Below, in pieces: positions 34,592 through 42,899 of a stretch of 64,000 bases of DNA. Position 1 is the stretch's first letter; each line of letters starts with the position of its first letter. The notes beneath the pieces were generated by a model, which was given only the letters and a program-made list of their open reading frames with translations, had not been told where the DNA came from and did no database searches. Location of the stretch: positions 2,480,001-2,544,000 of the forward strand of contig NZ_VFPH01000001.1 of assembly GCF_006717045.1 (NCBI RefSeq). Reading direction: 5' to 3'. The DNA comes from Pseudonocardia cypriaca (GTDB lineage: Bacteria > Actinomycetota > Actinomycetes > Mycobacteriales > Pseudonocardiaceae). Position numbers and translations under genes: made by a program.

Positions 34592-37117
34592 TCACGTGCC
34601 CGGAGTGATCACCTCGACGGTGCCGCGGCTGCCGTCGACCCGCACCCGGTCGCCCGTGTGCAGCACGCTCGTGGCGTTGCCCGTGCCGACGACGGCCGGG
34701 ATGCCGAGCTCGCGGGCCACGATCGCGGCGTGCGACAACGGCGCCCCGACGTCGGTGACGACGGCGGCGGCGCGGGGGAAGAGCGGTGTCCAGCCGATGT
34801 TGGTCACGGTGGTCACGAGGATCTCGCCGGGCCGCAGGTCCCCGCCCTCCTCGGCGGAGCGCAGCACCCGCACGACCCCCTCCACGACGCCGCTCGCACC
34901 GGGGAACCCGGTCACGTCCCCGCCCGCCGCCGGCGGCGCCGCCGATGCGTCGTGGAGATCGGAGCGGCGGCCGGGGTCGGCCGCCCAGGCGAACGGGTCG
35001 AACGAGCCCCTGATCAGCGACGGGTACGGCGGCAGCGCGGCGTAGCGCTCGTATGCGGCGCGCCGCTCGGAGGTGTCGGGAGCGGGTGCGCCGTGCAGGA
35101 CGGCGGTGACCTCGTCGACGTCCAGCATGAAGACCTCGTCGCCGAGCCCGGTCAGTTCGCCGGCCCGCAGCAGGTAGGCGCGCGCCACCGCGAACGTCCG
35201 GATCACCTCGGTGCGCGCCTGCTCGCGCTTGCTCGCGGCGCGGGCCCAGCGCTGCAGCCGTTTGCGGGTGGCCGCCACCTGCTTCGGGTGGGCGGCGACG
35301 AGCCGTTCCCACGCGGCGCGGTGGGCCGCCTCCTGCTTCCGCAGGAGCTCGAGGGGGTCGGCGCCGGCCTCGCGCAGCGCGCCGAGCTGCTGCTCCACCC
35401 AGCCGGGCTGCTCGGCGGGGCGGGGCAGGGACACCTCGAACTCGTGCGGCCCGCGGTGGCCGTAGCGCTCGGCGTAGGTGGCCTCGTCGATGTCCCCGCG
35501 TTCGAGCAGCGCGAGGCCCACGACGGGACCGAGGCTCGCGAGCATCTCGCCGTCGACGGTGATCGCCGACGTGAGCGCAGCCGCGTCGGCGTCGCCGACC
35601 AGCTTCCGCAGCCGCTTCTGCACGGTGAGCAGGGCGATCGGGTCGCTGCGTCCGGCGGCGGCCAGCATGTCCGACGCCATCACGACGAGCGGGCGCAGCT
35701 CGTGGTCCCAGAGCCGCGCCAGCGCCGCGGGGTCGGTGGTCGCCCTGATCCGGTCGGTCAGCTCGGCGCAGTGGCACCGGTTGCCCGCCACGAACGCGGG
35801 CAGCCGCCGCAGCGTGCCGGGCACGCTCGCCATGAACCGGGCCGCGGTGGGCACGAGCGAGCGGAGCACCTGCATCCGCGAGAGCGGGACCGGGGGGATC
35901 GCGACGCCGGCCGGCAGCCGGCCGAAGGTGTTCTCGGTCAGTGACCGGAAACGCGGCTCGGAGATGCCCACGAGCGCCGACATGGCGGCCGACAGGCTCA
36001 GGTTCAGGTAGAACCGCCCGCCGATGTTGCCGTACCCGCGGAAGCCGGGCAGCGAGAGCGTCGGCATCGCCCGGGACATGAACACCTGCACCAGCGACCA
36101 GGTGCACGGTGTCATGACGTCCGGGATGGCCTCGCCGAGGTTGGTGCCGGTCCACAGGTAGTCGCCGAGGCGGGTGTCGTTCCACGGGTCGCGCAGCCCG
36201 GTGATCGGACGGGCCTGCACGATCGCGAACGTCCCCTCGGCCAGGGTCCACTCGACGTCCATGGGGCGGCCGTAGTGGCCCGCGATGCGCCTGCCGAGTG
36301 CGGTCAGGTCGGCGCTGCGCGCGTCGTCGAGGACGGGGGCGCGGCGCCGGTCGTCGGGCACCGGCTGCTCGGCGGGACCGTCGGCGGTGCGGACGGTCAT
36401 GACGGCCTTGTCGCCGGTTCGCCGCTCCAGCACGGCGCCGGTGGCCGGGTCGAGCACCAACTCGTCGGGGGTGACCTGCCCGCCCACGAGGGACTCGCCG
36501 AGCCCCCACGTTGCGTTGACGACCATCCGGTCGGTCGCGCCGGTCACCGGGTCGGCGGTGAACAGCACGCCTGCGGCGTCGGCGTCGACCAGCTCCTGCA
36601 CGACCACCGCTAGCGCGACGTCCGCCGGGTCGATCCCCTCCCGCCTGCGGTACTCGATCGCCCGCGCGGTCCACAACGAGGCCCAGCAGCGGCGGACCGC
36701 GTCCACGACGGCGTCGGCGCCGCGGACGTCGAGGAACGTGTCCTGTTGCCCGGCGAAGGAGGCGCCGGGCAGGTCCTCGGCGGTCGCAGAGGAACGGACG
36801 GCCACGGCCGGCTCGCCCAGCGCGGCGTAGGCCGCCCGGATCGGCGCAGCGAGCTCGTCGGGCACCTCGTGCGCCGCGAACAACGCGGCGATGGCGTCGG
36901 CGTCCGCGGCGCCCGCTGCGGCGACGATCCGGTCCTGCAGGCCGTGGTGGGCGACGAACCGCCGGTAGGCGGCCGTGGTCAGGTGGAAACCGGGCGGCAC
37001 CGGCAGGCCGGCGCGCATCAGCGTGGCGAGCGAGGCGCCCTTGCCGCCGACGGTGGCGAGGTCCGCCCCGGCCGCGTCCAGCGCGAGGACGTACGTGCTC
37101 TGCGCGTACGTGGTCAT
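34592..37117 (-). CDS. PEP-synthase-like phosphotransferase, rifampicin phosphotransferase (Rph) family
   Basis: 841 residues, near the Listeria Rph length (about 867). N-terminal ATP-grasp (VGGKGASLATLMRAGLPVPP; AVRSSATAEDLPGASFAGQ), a long central substrate domain (about 310-740), and a swivelling phosphohistidine domain with His796 in GAPLSHAAIVARELG. Rph splits ATP to phosphorylate rifampicin via the histidine. The family also contains uncharacterised members, so rifampicin is only a candidate. Its start overlaps the TetR stop by four bases (37114-37117), so it is co-expressed with a TetR repressor. Confidence 0.8.
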   Translation of the reverse strand: MTTYAQSTYVLALDAAGADLATVGGKGASLATLMRAGLPVPPGFHLTTAAYRRFVAHHGLQDRIVAAAGAADADAIAALFAAHEVPDELAAPIRAAYAALGEPAVAVRSSATAEDLPGASFAGQQDTFLDVRGADAVVDAVRRCWASLWTARAIEYRRREGIDPADVALAVVVQELVDADAAGVLFTADPVTGATDRMVVNATWGLGESLVGGQVTPDELVLDPATGAVLERRTGDKAVMTVRTADGPAEQPVPDDRRRAPVLDDARSADLTALGRRIAGHYGRPMDVEWTLAEGTFAIVQARPITGLRDPWNDTRLGDYLWTGTNLGEAIPDVMTPCTWSLVQVFMSRAMPTLSLPGFRGYGNIGGRFYLNLSLSAAMSALVGISEPRFRSLTENTFGRLPAGVAIPPVPLSRMQVLRSLVPTAARFMASVPGTLRRLPAFVAGNRCHCAELTDRIRATTDPAALARLWDHELRPLVVMASDMLAAAGRSDPIALLTVQKRLRKLVGDADAAALTSAITVDGEMLASLGPVVGLALLERGDIDEATYAERYGHRGPHEFEVSLPRPAEQPGWVEQQLGALREAGADPLELLRKQEAAHRAAWERLVAAHPKQVAATRKRLQRWARAASKREQARTEVIRTFAVARAYLLRAGELTGLGDEVFMLDVDEVTAVLHGAPAPDTSERRAAYERYAALPPYPSLIRGSFDPFAWAADPGRRSDLHDASAAPPAAGGDVTGFPGASGVVEGVVRVLRSAEEGGDLRPGEILVTTVTNIGWTPLFPRAAAVVTDVGAPLSHAAIVARELGIPAVVGTGNATSVLHTGDRVRVDGSRGTVEVITPGT

Positions 37118-37839
37118 GCGGTCTCCTCAGTCGTCAGGGCGGCGTGCAACCGCTCCTCGGCGCCGGCCAGCGCGCGGACGACGTGGTCGCGCACCGCCCG
37201 GTCCATTGCCGTCACCTCGTCCGGGGCGAGCGGTTCGGGGCGCTCGAGGGCGCGCCAGATCGCCTCGGCCACCAGGCCGGGCACCGCGTCGTCGGCCACC
37301 CGGAACTCGTCGGGCATGAGCGGAGCGGTCACGAAGTAGCCGAGGTACACCGTGCTGAGCACGGTGACCTGCTCGGCGAGGGTGCGGTCGGTGCGCACCA
37401 GGCCGTCCGCGCGCAGCGTCACGAGGAGCTCGGTGATCCCGCCCGTCGGCCTGCCCTCCTCGGCGGCGGCCCGTGCGAGGCCGCCGAGGATCTCCGTGTC
37501 GCGGGTCAGCACGGCCGTGACGAGCGGGCTGCGCTGGTAGGCCCGCACGCTCTCGGCGAGCAGCAGCTCCAGGTCGGCCGGGCGACCCGCGGCGTTCAAC
37601 CGCTCCATGATCTGGGTGAGGAGGACCGCCTGTTCCCGGCGCAGCAGCGCGAGGAAGAGCCGGTCGCGGCTGCGCCAGTGCGCGTACACGCTGCCCTTCG
37701 CGACGCCGGCCTCGCGGGCGATGTCGTTGATGGTCGTGCGGTCGTGGCCGTAGCGCAGCAGCAGCCGCGCCGCGGCGTCGAGGATGCGGCCGGCCCGCTC
37801 GGCGGGATCGACGGGGACTCCCCGTGGTGACACCGGCAC
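37114..37839 (-). CDS. TetR-family regulator controlling the Rph-like gene
   Basis: 241 residues from GTG. HTH: TINDIAREAGVAKGSVYAHWRSRDRLFLALL near 35-65. C-terminal ligand domain unassigned. The gene starts four bases from a 14-bp-arm inverted repeat and overlaps the downstream Rph-like gene, forming a two-gene autoregulated unit. GTG at 37833 is an alternative start. A TetR switch rather than a visible rifampicin-associated element distinguishes this unit. Confidence 0.88.
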   Translation of the reverse strand: MPVSPRGVPVDPAERAGRILDAAARLLLRYGHDRTTINDIAREAGVAKGSVYAHWRSRDRLFLALLRREQAVLLTQIMERLNAAGRPADLELLLAESVRAYQRSPLVTAVLTRDTEILGGLARAAAEEGRPTGGITELLVTLRADGLVRTDRTLAEQVTVLSTVYLGYFVTAPLMPDEFRVADDAVPGLVAEAIWRALERPEPLAPDEVTAMDRAVRDHVVRALAGAEERLHAALTTEETA

Positions 37840-37843
37840 CTCT

Positions 37844-37877
37844 CATGATGACCAGATGGACGGATCTGGTCATCATG
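37844..37877. promoter_or_regulatory. TetR operator: perfect 14-bp-arm inverted repeat
   Basis: CATGATGACCAGAT (37844-37857) pairs fully with ATCTGGTCATCATG (37864-37877) across six bases. On the minus strand, ATGACC and CATCAT within the arms are 17 bases apart and could be the -35 and -10, so binding would block the promoter. Confidence 0.75.
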
Positions 37878-37891
37878 GTGCCACAAGTCGG

Positions 37892-38944
37892 TCAGGAACT
37901 CTCGCGGGGCACGACCCGGAACCCGACGTCGCGCACGGGCTCGGCGACGGGCCTGCGCTGCATGCGGTCCAGCAGCAGGCTGCCCGCGAGCGTGCCGATC
38001 TCCTCCGCCGGCACCGCCACCGTGGTCAGGGACGGCACCACGTGGGAGGCGATCTCGAAGTCGCCGAACCCGGTGATCGCGAAGCGCTCGGGCACCGGGA
38101 TGCCCCGCCGGGTGCAGGCGAGGAGCGCGCCCGCCGCGAAGACGTCGCTCGCGAAGACCAGCGCGTCGGCGTCCGGGTACCGGCTGAGGGCCTGGTCGAG
38201 CAGCTCCACGCCGGTGGCCATGCTGACGGGGCGGTCCTCGGCGGCGCAGATCCGGGGCTCGGTGCCGAGCATCTCGCGGACCGCCGCGGCGAACCCGTCG
38301 CGGCGCTCGGCCGCGCGGAAGTCCCCGGACTGCAGGGCTCCGGCGAAGACCGGGCGGCGCCGTCCGCGCTCGACGAGGTGGCGCACCAGCGCCGCGGTCG
38401 CCGCCGCGTTGGAGAACCCGACGAGCAGGTCGACCGGGCGCTCGGTCCAGCCCCAGGTCTCGACGACGGGAACCGCCGCGGCGGCGAGCAGCGAACGCGT
38501 TCCCGCGGTGTGCTCCGTGCCGACGACGAGCAGGCCGTCCGGACGACGGCCGAGGAAGCTGCGGACGAGCCGCTCCTCCTGCTCGGGGTGGTACTCGGTG
38601 CTGCCGACGAAGATCTGGTAGCCGTGCGGGGTGAGCGCCTCTGAGAACGCGTGCACGGTCTGGGCGAACACCGACGCGTTGATCAGCGGGATGATCGCCG
38701 CGACCGCGCGGCTGCGGTTGGACGCGAGGTTGCTGGCCGCGAGGTTCGGCACGTAGCCGGTGGCGGCGACGGCCTTCTCGACGCGCTCGTAGGTCTCCTC
38801 GGCGACCGACTCCGGATCGCGCAGCGCACGGGACACCGTCTGCGGGGAGACGCCCGCGGCCCGCGCCACGTCGTCGAGGGTGACCGAGCTGGTCCGCCTG
38901 CGCGTGCGGCGAGGCGTGGGGTCCACGCGCGGAACCGTAGCCAA
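37892..38944 (-). CDS. LacI-family regulator
   Basis: 350 residues. N-terminal HTH VTLDDVARAAGVSPQTVSRALRDPESV near 21-47 with hinge YVPNLAASNLASNRS, then a periplasmic-binding-protein-like effector domain (VAAIIPLINASVFAQT; FASDVFAAGALLACTRRG). TTG at 38944; GTG at 38926 is an alternative start. It lies seven bases after the crotonase gene, the last gene of the CaiB operon, and very likely binds the operator at 42034-42059 in front of that operon. Confidence 0.88.
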   Translation of the reverse strand: MATVPRVDPTPRRTRRRTSSVTLDDVARAAGVSPQTVSRALRDPESVAEETYERVEKAVAATGYVPNLAASNLASNRSRAVAAIIPLINASVFAQTVHAFSEALTPHGYQIFVGSTEYHPEQEERLVRSFLGRRPDGLLVVGTEHTAGTRSLLAAAAVPVVETWGWTERPVDLLVGFSNAAATAALVRHLVERGRRRPVFAGALQSGDFRAAERRDGFAAAVREMLGTEPRICAAEDRPVSMATGVELLDQALSRYPDADALVFASDVFAAGALLACTRRGIPVPERFAITGFGDFEIASHVVPSLTTVAVPAEEIGTLAGSLLLDRMQRRPVAEPVRDVGFRVVPRESS

Positions 38945-38951
38945 CGCCGGA

Positions 38952-39731
38952 TCACCGCCTGCGGAAGACCGGCGCGCGCTTCTCGGTGAACGCCCGCCTG
39001 CCCTCCGCGGCGTCCTCGGTGGCGAAGCAGATCGTCTGCAGGTCGCGCTCGTACTCGAGGGCCTTGTCCTCCGGCATGCTGTACGCGGCCCGCAGGTTGA
39101 TCTTCGCGGTCTCGGCGGCGATCGGCGCCCTGCACGCGATCGTCGCCGCGATCTCCCGCGCCCGCGCCGTGAGGTCCTCCGGCGGGGTGACCTCGCTGAC
39201 GAGGTGCCAGCGCAGCGCCTGGCCCGCGTCGATCGGGTCGCCCGTCATGATCATGAGTGCGGTGTTGCTCGGGCCGATGGCACGGGAGAGGAGGCTCGTC
39301 ATGCCCCCGCCACCGATCCAGCCCAGCTTGATCTCGGGTGCGGCGAAGGTCGCGGACTCCGACGCGATCCGGATGTCGCAGGACAGCGCGGTCTCCAGGC
39401 CGCCGCCGAGCGCGTAGCCGTTCACGGCCGCGATGGTCGGGGTGCGCGCGGCGCGGATCGCGTCGCAGTAGTCCGTGCGGTTGCGGAAGTCCCACGGGGT
39501 GGCGTAGCGGTCGAGCTCGCGGATGTCGGAGCCCGCGCTGAAGGCGCGCCCGGTGCCGGTCACCACGATCGCCCGCACCTCGTCGGTGCCGTCGCACCAC
39601 TCGACGGCGCGGACGATCGCCGCGGACATCTCCGCCGTGACCGCGTTGAGCTTCGCCGGCCGGTCGAGGGTGAGCGTCGCGACGCGATCGGCGACTTCGA
39701 GGAGCACGTCGGCCGTGCCGAGATCGATCAT
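38952..39731 (-). CDS. Enoyl-CoA hydratase/isomerase family protein (crotonase fold)
   Basis: 259 residues. Oxyanion-hole segments FSAGSDIREL and ALGGGLETALSCDI; the two glutamates used by hydratases are both present (Glu in GGGLETAL and Glu in AAPEIKLG). So hydration or isomerisation of an enoyl-CoA is plausible. ATG at 39731 overlaps the upstream stop by four bases. With the CoA-transferase it suggests activation of an acid to its CoA ester followed by beta-oxidation-like steps. Confidence 0.88.
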   Translation of the reverse strand: MIDLGTADVLLEVADRVATLTLDRPAKLNAVTAEMSAAIVRAVEWCDGTDEVRAIVVTGTGRAFSAGSDIRELDRYATPWDFRNRTDYCDAIRAARTPTIAAVNGYALGGGLETALSCDIRIASESATFAAPEIKLGWIGGGGMTSLLSRAIGPSNTALMIMTGDPIDAGQALRWHLVSEVTPPEDLTARAREIAATIACRAPIAAETAKINLRAAYSMPEDKALEYERDLQTICFATEDAAEGRRAFTEKRAPVFRRR

Positions 39732-40816
39732 GAGATCCGCTCCTTCTCGCGGTAGAGCACCTGGAGGCGGGCGAGGGCGCGGCGGTGGTCGAGGGCCCCG
39801 GCGAGCGCGTCGCGGACCAGGGCCGAGGCGGCCGACTGGAAGCCGATGTAGCCCGCGTACCGCGGGCGCACCCACGCCGTCTCGCAGGTCCGTGCCGTCC
39901 CGCGGTAGAAGCCGCCCGCCGCGGCGTCGACGCTGTCGTCGGCCCAGGCGGCTCGCGCGCTCGGCTGCCCGGCGTGCGTGGGCAGGAACCGGGTCTGCGC
40001 CTCGGTGCTCATCAACCACCGGATGTGGTCGAGCAGCGCGGCGGTGGGCGTGCACCGGGCGCTGACGGCGATGCCGGTGCCGCCCAGCGTGGAGCCGGGG
40101 CGCCCGCCCGGCGCGGCGGACGGGGCGTCGCCGAACGTCAGGCGCCCGGCGTAGTTCACGTACCCGTAGACGAGGGGGCAGAGCGCGAGGTCATCGGTGG
40201 TCGACATCAGCTCCAGGAGCCCGATGGGGTTGAGGGCGCGGGTCGGTGCCGCGGCGCGCGAGTCGATCGCCGCCATCAGGTCGAGCGCCTCCAGCCCGGT
40301 GCCCGTGGACAGCAGCCGATGGGGGTCGGTGGCGGGCTCCTCGCCCAGGGCGACCGCGATCGAGGCGAAGGTCAGGAAGGCGTGCGGCCCGGCGAGCGAC
40401 AGCGCCACCGGGGCGGTGCGGGAGATCCGCTCGACCTCGTCCCAGGTGGCGGGTGGTTCGCCTGCGAGGTCGGCGCGCACCGCGCACACCTGCGTGGCGG
40501 CGTCGAGCGGGAGCGCCCACTGCCGGCCGTCGCAGGCGTAGGAAGCCATGGTGGGGCCGATGCTCGCTGCCGCCCACGCCGCGAGATCGTCGGCGGCGAA
40601 CAGGTCGTCGAGCGGGGTGAGGCTGCCGGTCGCGATCGCGTCGCCGAGGTGCGGGTGGTCGAGCACGACCAGGTCGTAGCGCGCGCACAGGTCGTCGATC
40701 GGGTGCGACTCGAACCCCTCGAGGGACTGCGTGTCCCAGGTGATGAGGTCCCCGGCCGCGGCCTTCAGCGCCGCGTAGCCGCGAGGGTGGTCCCAGGTCA
40801 GCCCGACGAAGGTCAC
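39728..40816 (-). CDS. Solute-binding-fold protein without signal peptide
   Basis: 362 residues from GTG, overlapping the CoA-transferase stop by four bases (40813-40816). The sequence resembles family-1 sugar-binding proteins of ABC importers (YDLVVLDHPHLGDAIATGSLTPLDD; WALPLDAATQVCAVRADL; WLMSTEAQTRFLP), but begins VTFVGLTWDHPRGYAALKAA with no signal peptide or lipobox. It is embedded between two CoA-ester genes with overlapping ends on both sides, and there is no permease. It may be a cytoplasmic ligand-binding or enzymatic derivative. Function unknown. Confidence 0.65.
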   Translation of the reverse strand: MTFVGLTWDHPRGYAALKAAAGDLITWDTQSLEGFESHPIDDLCARYDLVVLDHPHLGDAIATGSLTPLDDLFAADDLAAWAAASIGPTMASYACDGRQWALPLDAATQVCAVRADLAGEPPATWDEVERISRTAPVALSLAGPHAFLTFASIAVALGEEPATDPHRLLSTGTGLEALDLMAAIDSRAAAPTRALNPIGLLELMSTTDDLALCPLVYGYVNYAGRLTFGDAPSAAPGGRPGSTLGGTGIAVSARCTPTAALLDHIRWLMSTEAQTRFLPTHAGQPSARAAWADDSVDAAAGGFYRGTARTCETAWVRPRYAGYIGFQSAASALVRDALAGALDHRRALARLQVLYREKERIS

Positions 40817-42018
40817 GCCGTCTCCACCACGAAGCCGTCCGCGAGCAGCCGGTCGATCTCGGTGGCGTCCAGGCCGAGCTCGCCGAGCACCTCGCGGGTG
40901 TGCTCGCCGGTCAGCGGGGCGCCGCGGTCGATCCGCGGCGGGGTGGCGGAGAACCGGTACGGGAAGCCGGGTGTGGTCACGCGGCCTTCCGTCGGGTGGT
41001 CGTAGGTGACGAACGTGCCGTTGTGCCGGACCTGGGGGTCCTGCAGGAGGTCGGCGTAACCGTAGACGGGTCCGGCCCAGATGCCGGCGGCGGCGAACGC
41101 GTCGAGCCAGTGCTGCGACGGCTTCGTCTCCAGGTGGCGGGCCGTCGTCGCGAAGATCTGGTCGCGGTGGGTCCAGCCGTGCTCCTCGTCGACCATGTCG
41201 AGGAAGGAGTCCTCGCCGAGCACCTCGCCGAGGGTCTTCAGCGGCGGGAAGGCCAGCACGACGTAGCCGTCGGCGGTGCGGAACGCCCCGTAGGGCGCGC
41301 GGATGTAGACGTGGGCGTGCGGCTCGTCGGACCGCGTCTGCGGCAGCCCGCCGACGGTGTGCACCGACAGCTCCTGCATCTGCAGCGTCGTGATCGCGTC
41401 CAGCATGTTGACCGTGACGAGCTGGCCCTCCCCGGTGCGCTCCCGGTGCAGCAGCGCGGCGAGGACGCCTTCGAACGCGGTGGAGGCGGTGACCGCGTCG
41501 ACGAGGTACTGGCCCGCGGCCCGCGGTGCCTCGCCGGCCCGCCCGCTGGAGAGCATCGCGCCGGACATCGCCTGCAGCAACAGGTCCTGCCCCGGGCGCT
41601 GGGCGTAGGGGCCGTCCTCGCCGTACCCGGAGATCGACACGTAGACCAGCGCCGGGTTGACCGCGCGCAGGCTCTCGTAGTCGACGCCGAGCCGCGCCGC
41701 CACGCCAGGCCGGTAGTTCTGCAGGAAGACATCCGCAGAGGCCACGAGCTTGCGCAGCACGTCGCGTCCCGCGTCGGTCTTCAGGTTCACGGCCAGGGAG
41801 CGCTTGTTGCGGTTGAGCGACAGGAACGAGACGTTGATCCGGTTGCCGCCCGCCCCGCCCGCCGCCGCGTGCCGCTGCCACTCGCCGGTGACCGGCTCGA
41901 CCTTGACGACGTCGGCACCGAGGTCGCCGAGCCGCTGCGCGGCGAACGGGCCCGCCATCGCGATGGAGCAGTCGAGGACGCGGTAGCCGGAGAGCACGCC
42001 CGGCCGCTGGTCTGTCAC
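40813..42018 (-). CDS. CaiB/BaiF (class III) CoA-transferase
   Basis: 401 residues. Family motifs VLDCSIAMAGPFAAQRLGDLG, ADVVKVEP, LNRNKRSLAVNLK, FLQNYRPG, and the catalytic Asp in GQDLLLQAMSG. Transfers CoA between carboxylic acids. GTG at 42018 was chosen over an upstream ATG because GAGGA lies just before it and because the longer frame would run into the operator. First gene of the operon CoA-transferase, binding-fold protein, crotonase, LacI. Confidence 0.9.
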   Translation of the reverse strand: MTDQRPGVLSGYRVLDCSIAMAGPFAAQRLGDLGADVVKVEPVTGEWQRHAAAGGAGGNRINVSFLSLNRNKRSLAVNLKTDAGRDVLRKLVASADVFLQNYRPGVAARLGVDYESLRAVNPALVYVSISGYGEDGPYAQRPGQDLLLQAMSGAMLSSGRAGEAPRAAGQYLVDAVTASTAFEGVLAALLHRERTGEGQLVTVNMLDAITTLQMQELSVHTVGGLPQTRSDEPHAHVYIRAPYGAFRTADGYVVLAFPPLKTLGEVLGEDSFLDMVDEEHGWTHRDQIFATTARHLETKPSQHWLDAFAAAGIWAGPVYGYADLLQDPQVRHNGTFVTYDHPTEGRVTTPGFPYRFSATPPRIDRGAPLTGEHTREVLGELGLDATEIDRLLADGFVVETA

Positions 42019-42033
42019 GAGGAACTCCTCTGG

Positions 42034-42059
42034 TGTTAGCGCTACCGCTAGCGCTAACA
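42034..42059. promoter_or_regulatory. LacI-type double operator upstream of the CoA-transferase operon
   Basis: TGTTAGCGCTA (42034-42044) and TAGCGCTAACA (42049-42059) form a perfect inverted repeat across four bases; each arm also contains the self-complementary TAGCGCTA core usual in LacI-family sites. It begins 16 bases before the GTG at 42018 and faces the divergent SDR operon, so one regulator could control both. Confidence 0.75.
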
Positions 42060-42120
42060 TCACGCTAGGCAGCCGCCGGTCGAGGTGTCAACGGGAGCTG
42101 TCGATCTGTCGAGAGAAGAG

Positions 42121-42136
42121 GGTTCATCGATGAACC
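42121..42136. promoter_or_regulatory. Perfect 16-bp palindrome upstream of the SDR operon
   Basis: GGTTCATCGATGAACC is fully self-complementary and ends 25 bases before the GTG at 42162. It differs from the LacI site, so a second regulator may act on the sugar-oxidation operon. Confidence 0.5.
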
Positions 42137-42161
42137 GTTCGTTGTCCCACGGCGGCCGCTC

Positions 42162-42899
42162 GTGACGGCCGCGCTCGTCACCGGGGCCGCGGGCGCGCTC
42201 GGGCGGGCCACCGCGGCCCGCCTGGCGGCCGACGGGTTCGACGTCGCCCTGCTCGACGTCGACGAGGCGGGGCTGGAGGCGACGGCCGAGGAGGTCGTCA
42301 AGGTCGGCGGGCGGGTGCTCCCGCTACCGGTCGACCTGCGCGACGCGGAGGCGATCGAGGACGCCGTCGACCGCACGGCCACCGAGCTCGGCCCGCTCGG
42401 AGTGCTGGTCAACAACGCCGCGATCTACCCGAGCCGGCCGTTCCTCGAGGTACCCCTCGAGGAGTACGAGCAGGTGGTGGCGGTGAACCAGCGCGCCTAC
42501 TGGATCGCGGCGCAGGCCGCCGCCCGGCGGATGGTCACGGCCGCGGAGGGGGCGATCGTGAACATCGCATCGATCACCATGCACGGCGGGTGGTCCGACC
42601 TCGCCGCCTACGTCTCCACCAAGGGTGCTGCGGCCGCGTTCACCAGGGCGCTCGCGCGCGAGCTCGGCCCGCACGGCGTGCGCGTCAACTGCGTGTCGCC
42701 CGGCGCGTTCCCGACCGCCGCGGAGGAGATCCACGAGAACCCCGAGGAGTACCAGCGGTTCGTGCTGGACCGGCAGTCGCTGAAGCGGCGCGGCCGCGCC
42801 GAGGAGCTCGCCGCGGTCGTCGCGTTCCTCGTCGGACCGGACTCCTCTTTCGTCACCGGGCAGTGCATCGAGGTCAACGGAGGGTGGGTGATGGCGTGA
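42162..42899 (+). CDS. Short-chain dehydrogenase/reductase (SDR)
   Basis: 245 residues. Cofactor motif TGAAGALG, NNAA at the fourth strand, catalytic Ser in NIASITMHG, Tyr and Lys in AAYVSTKGAA, and C-terminal GQCIEVNGGW. Classical NAD(P)-dependent SDR, probably oxidising a sugar or sugar acid. First gene of an operon whose ends overlap: its TGA overlaps the GTG of the DUF4432 gene. Divergent from the CoA-transferase operon. Confidence 0.9.
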   Translation: MTAALVTGAAGALGRATAARLAADGFDVALLDVDEAGLEATAEEVVKVGGRVLPLPVDLRDAEAIEDAVDRTATELGPLGVLVNNAAIYPSRPFLEVPLEEYEQVVAVNQRAYWIAAQAAARRMVTAAEGAIVNIASITMHGGWSDLAAYVSTKGAAAAFTRALARELGPHGVRVNCVSPGAFPTAAEEIHENPEEYQRFVLDRQSLKRRGRAEELAAVVAFLVGPDSSFVTGQCIEVNGGWVMA

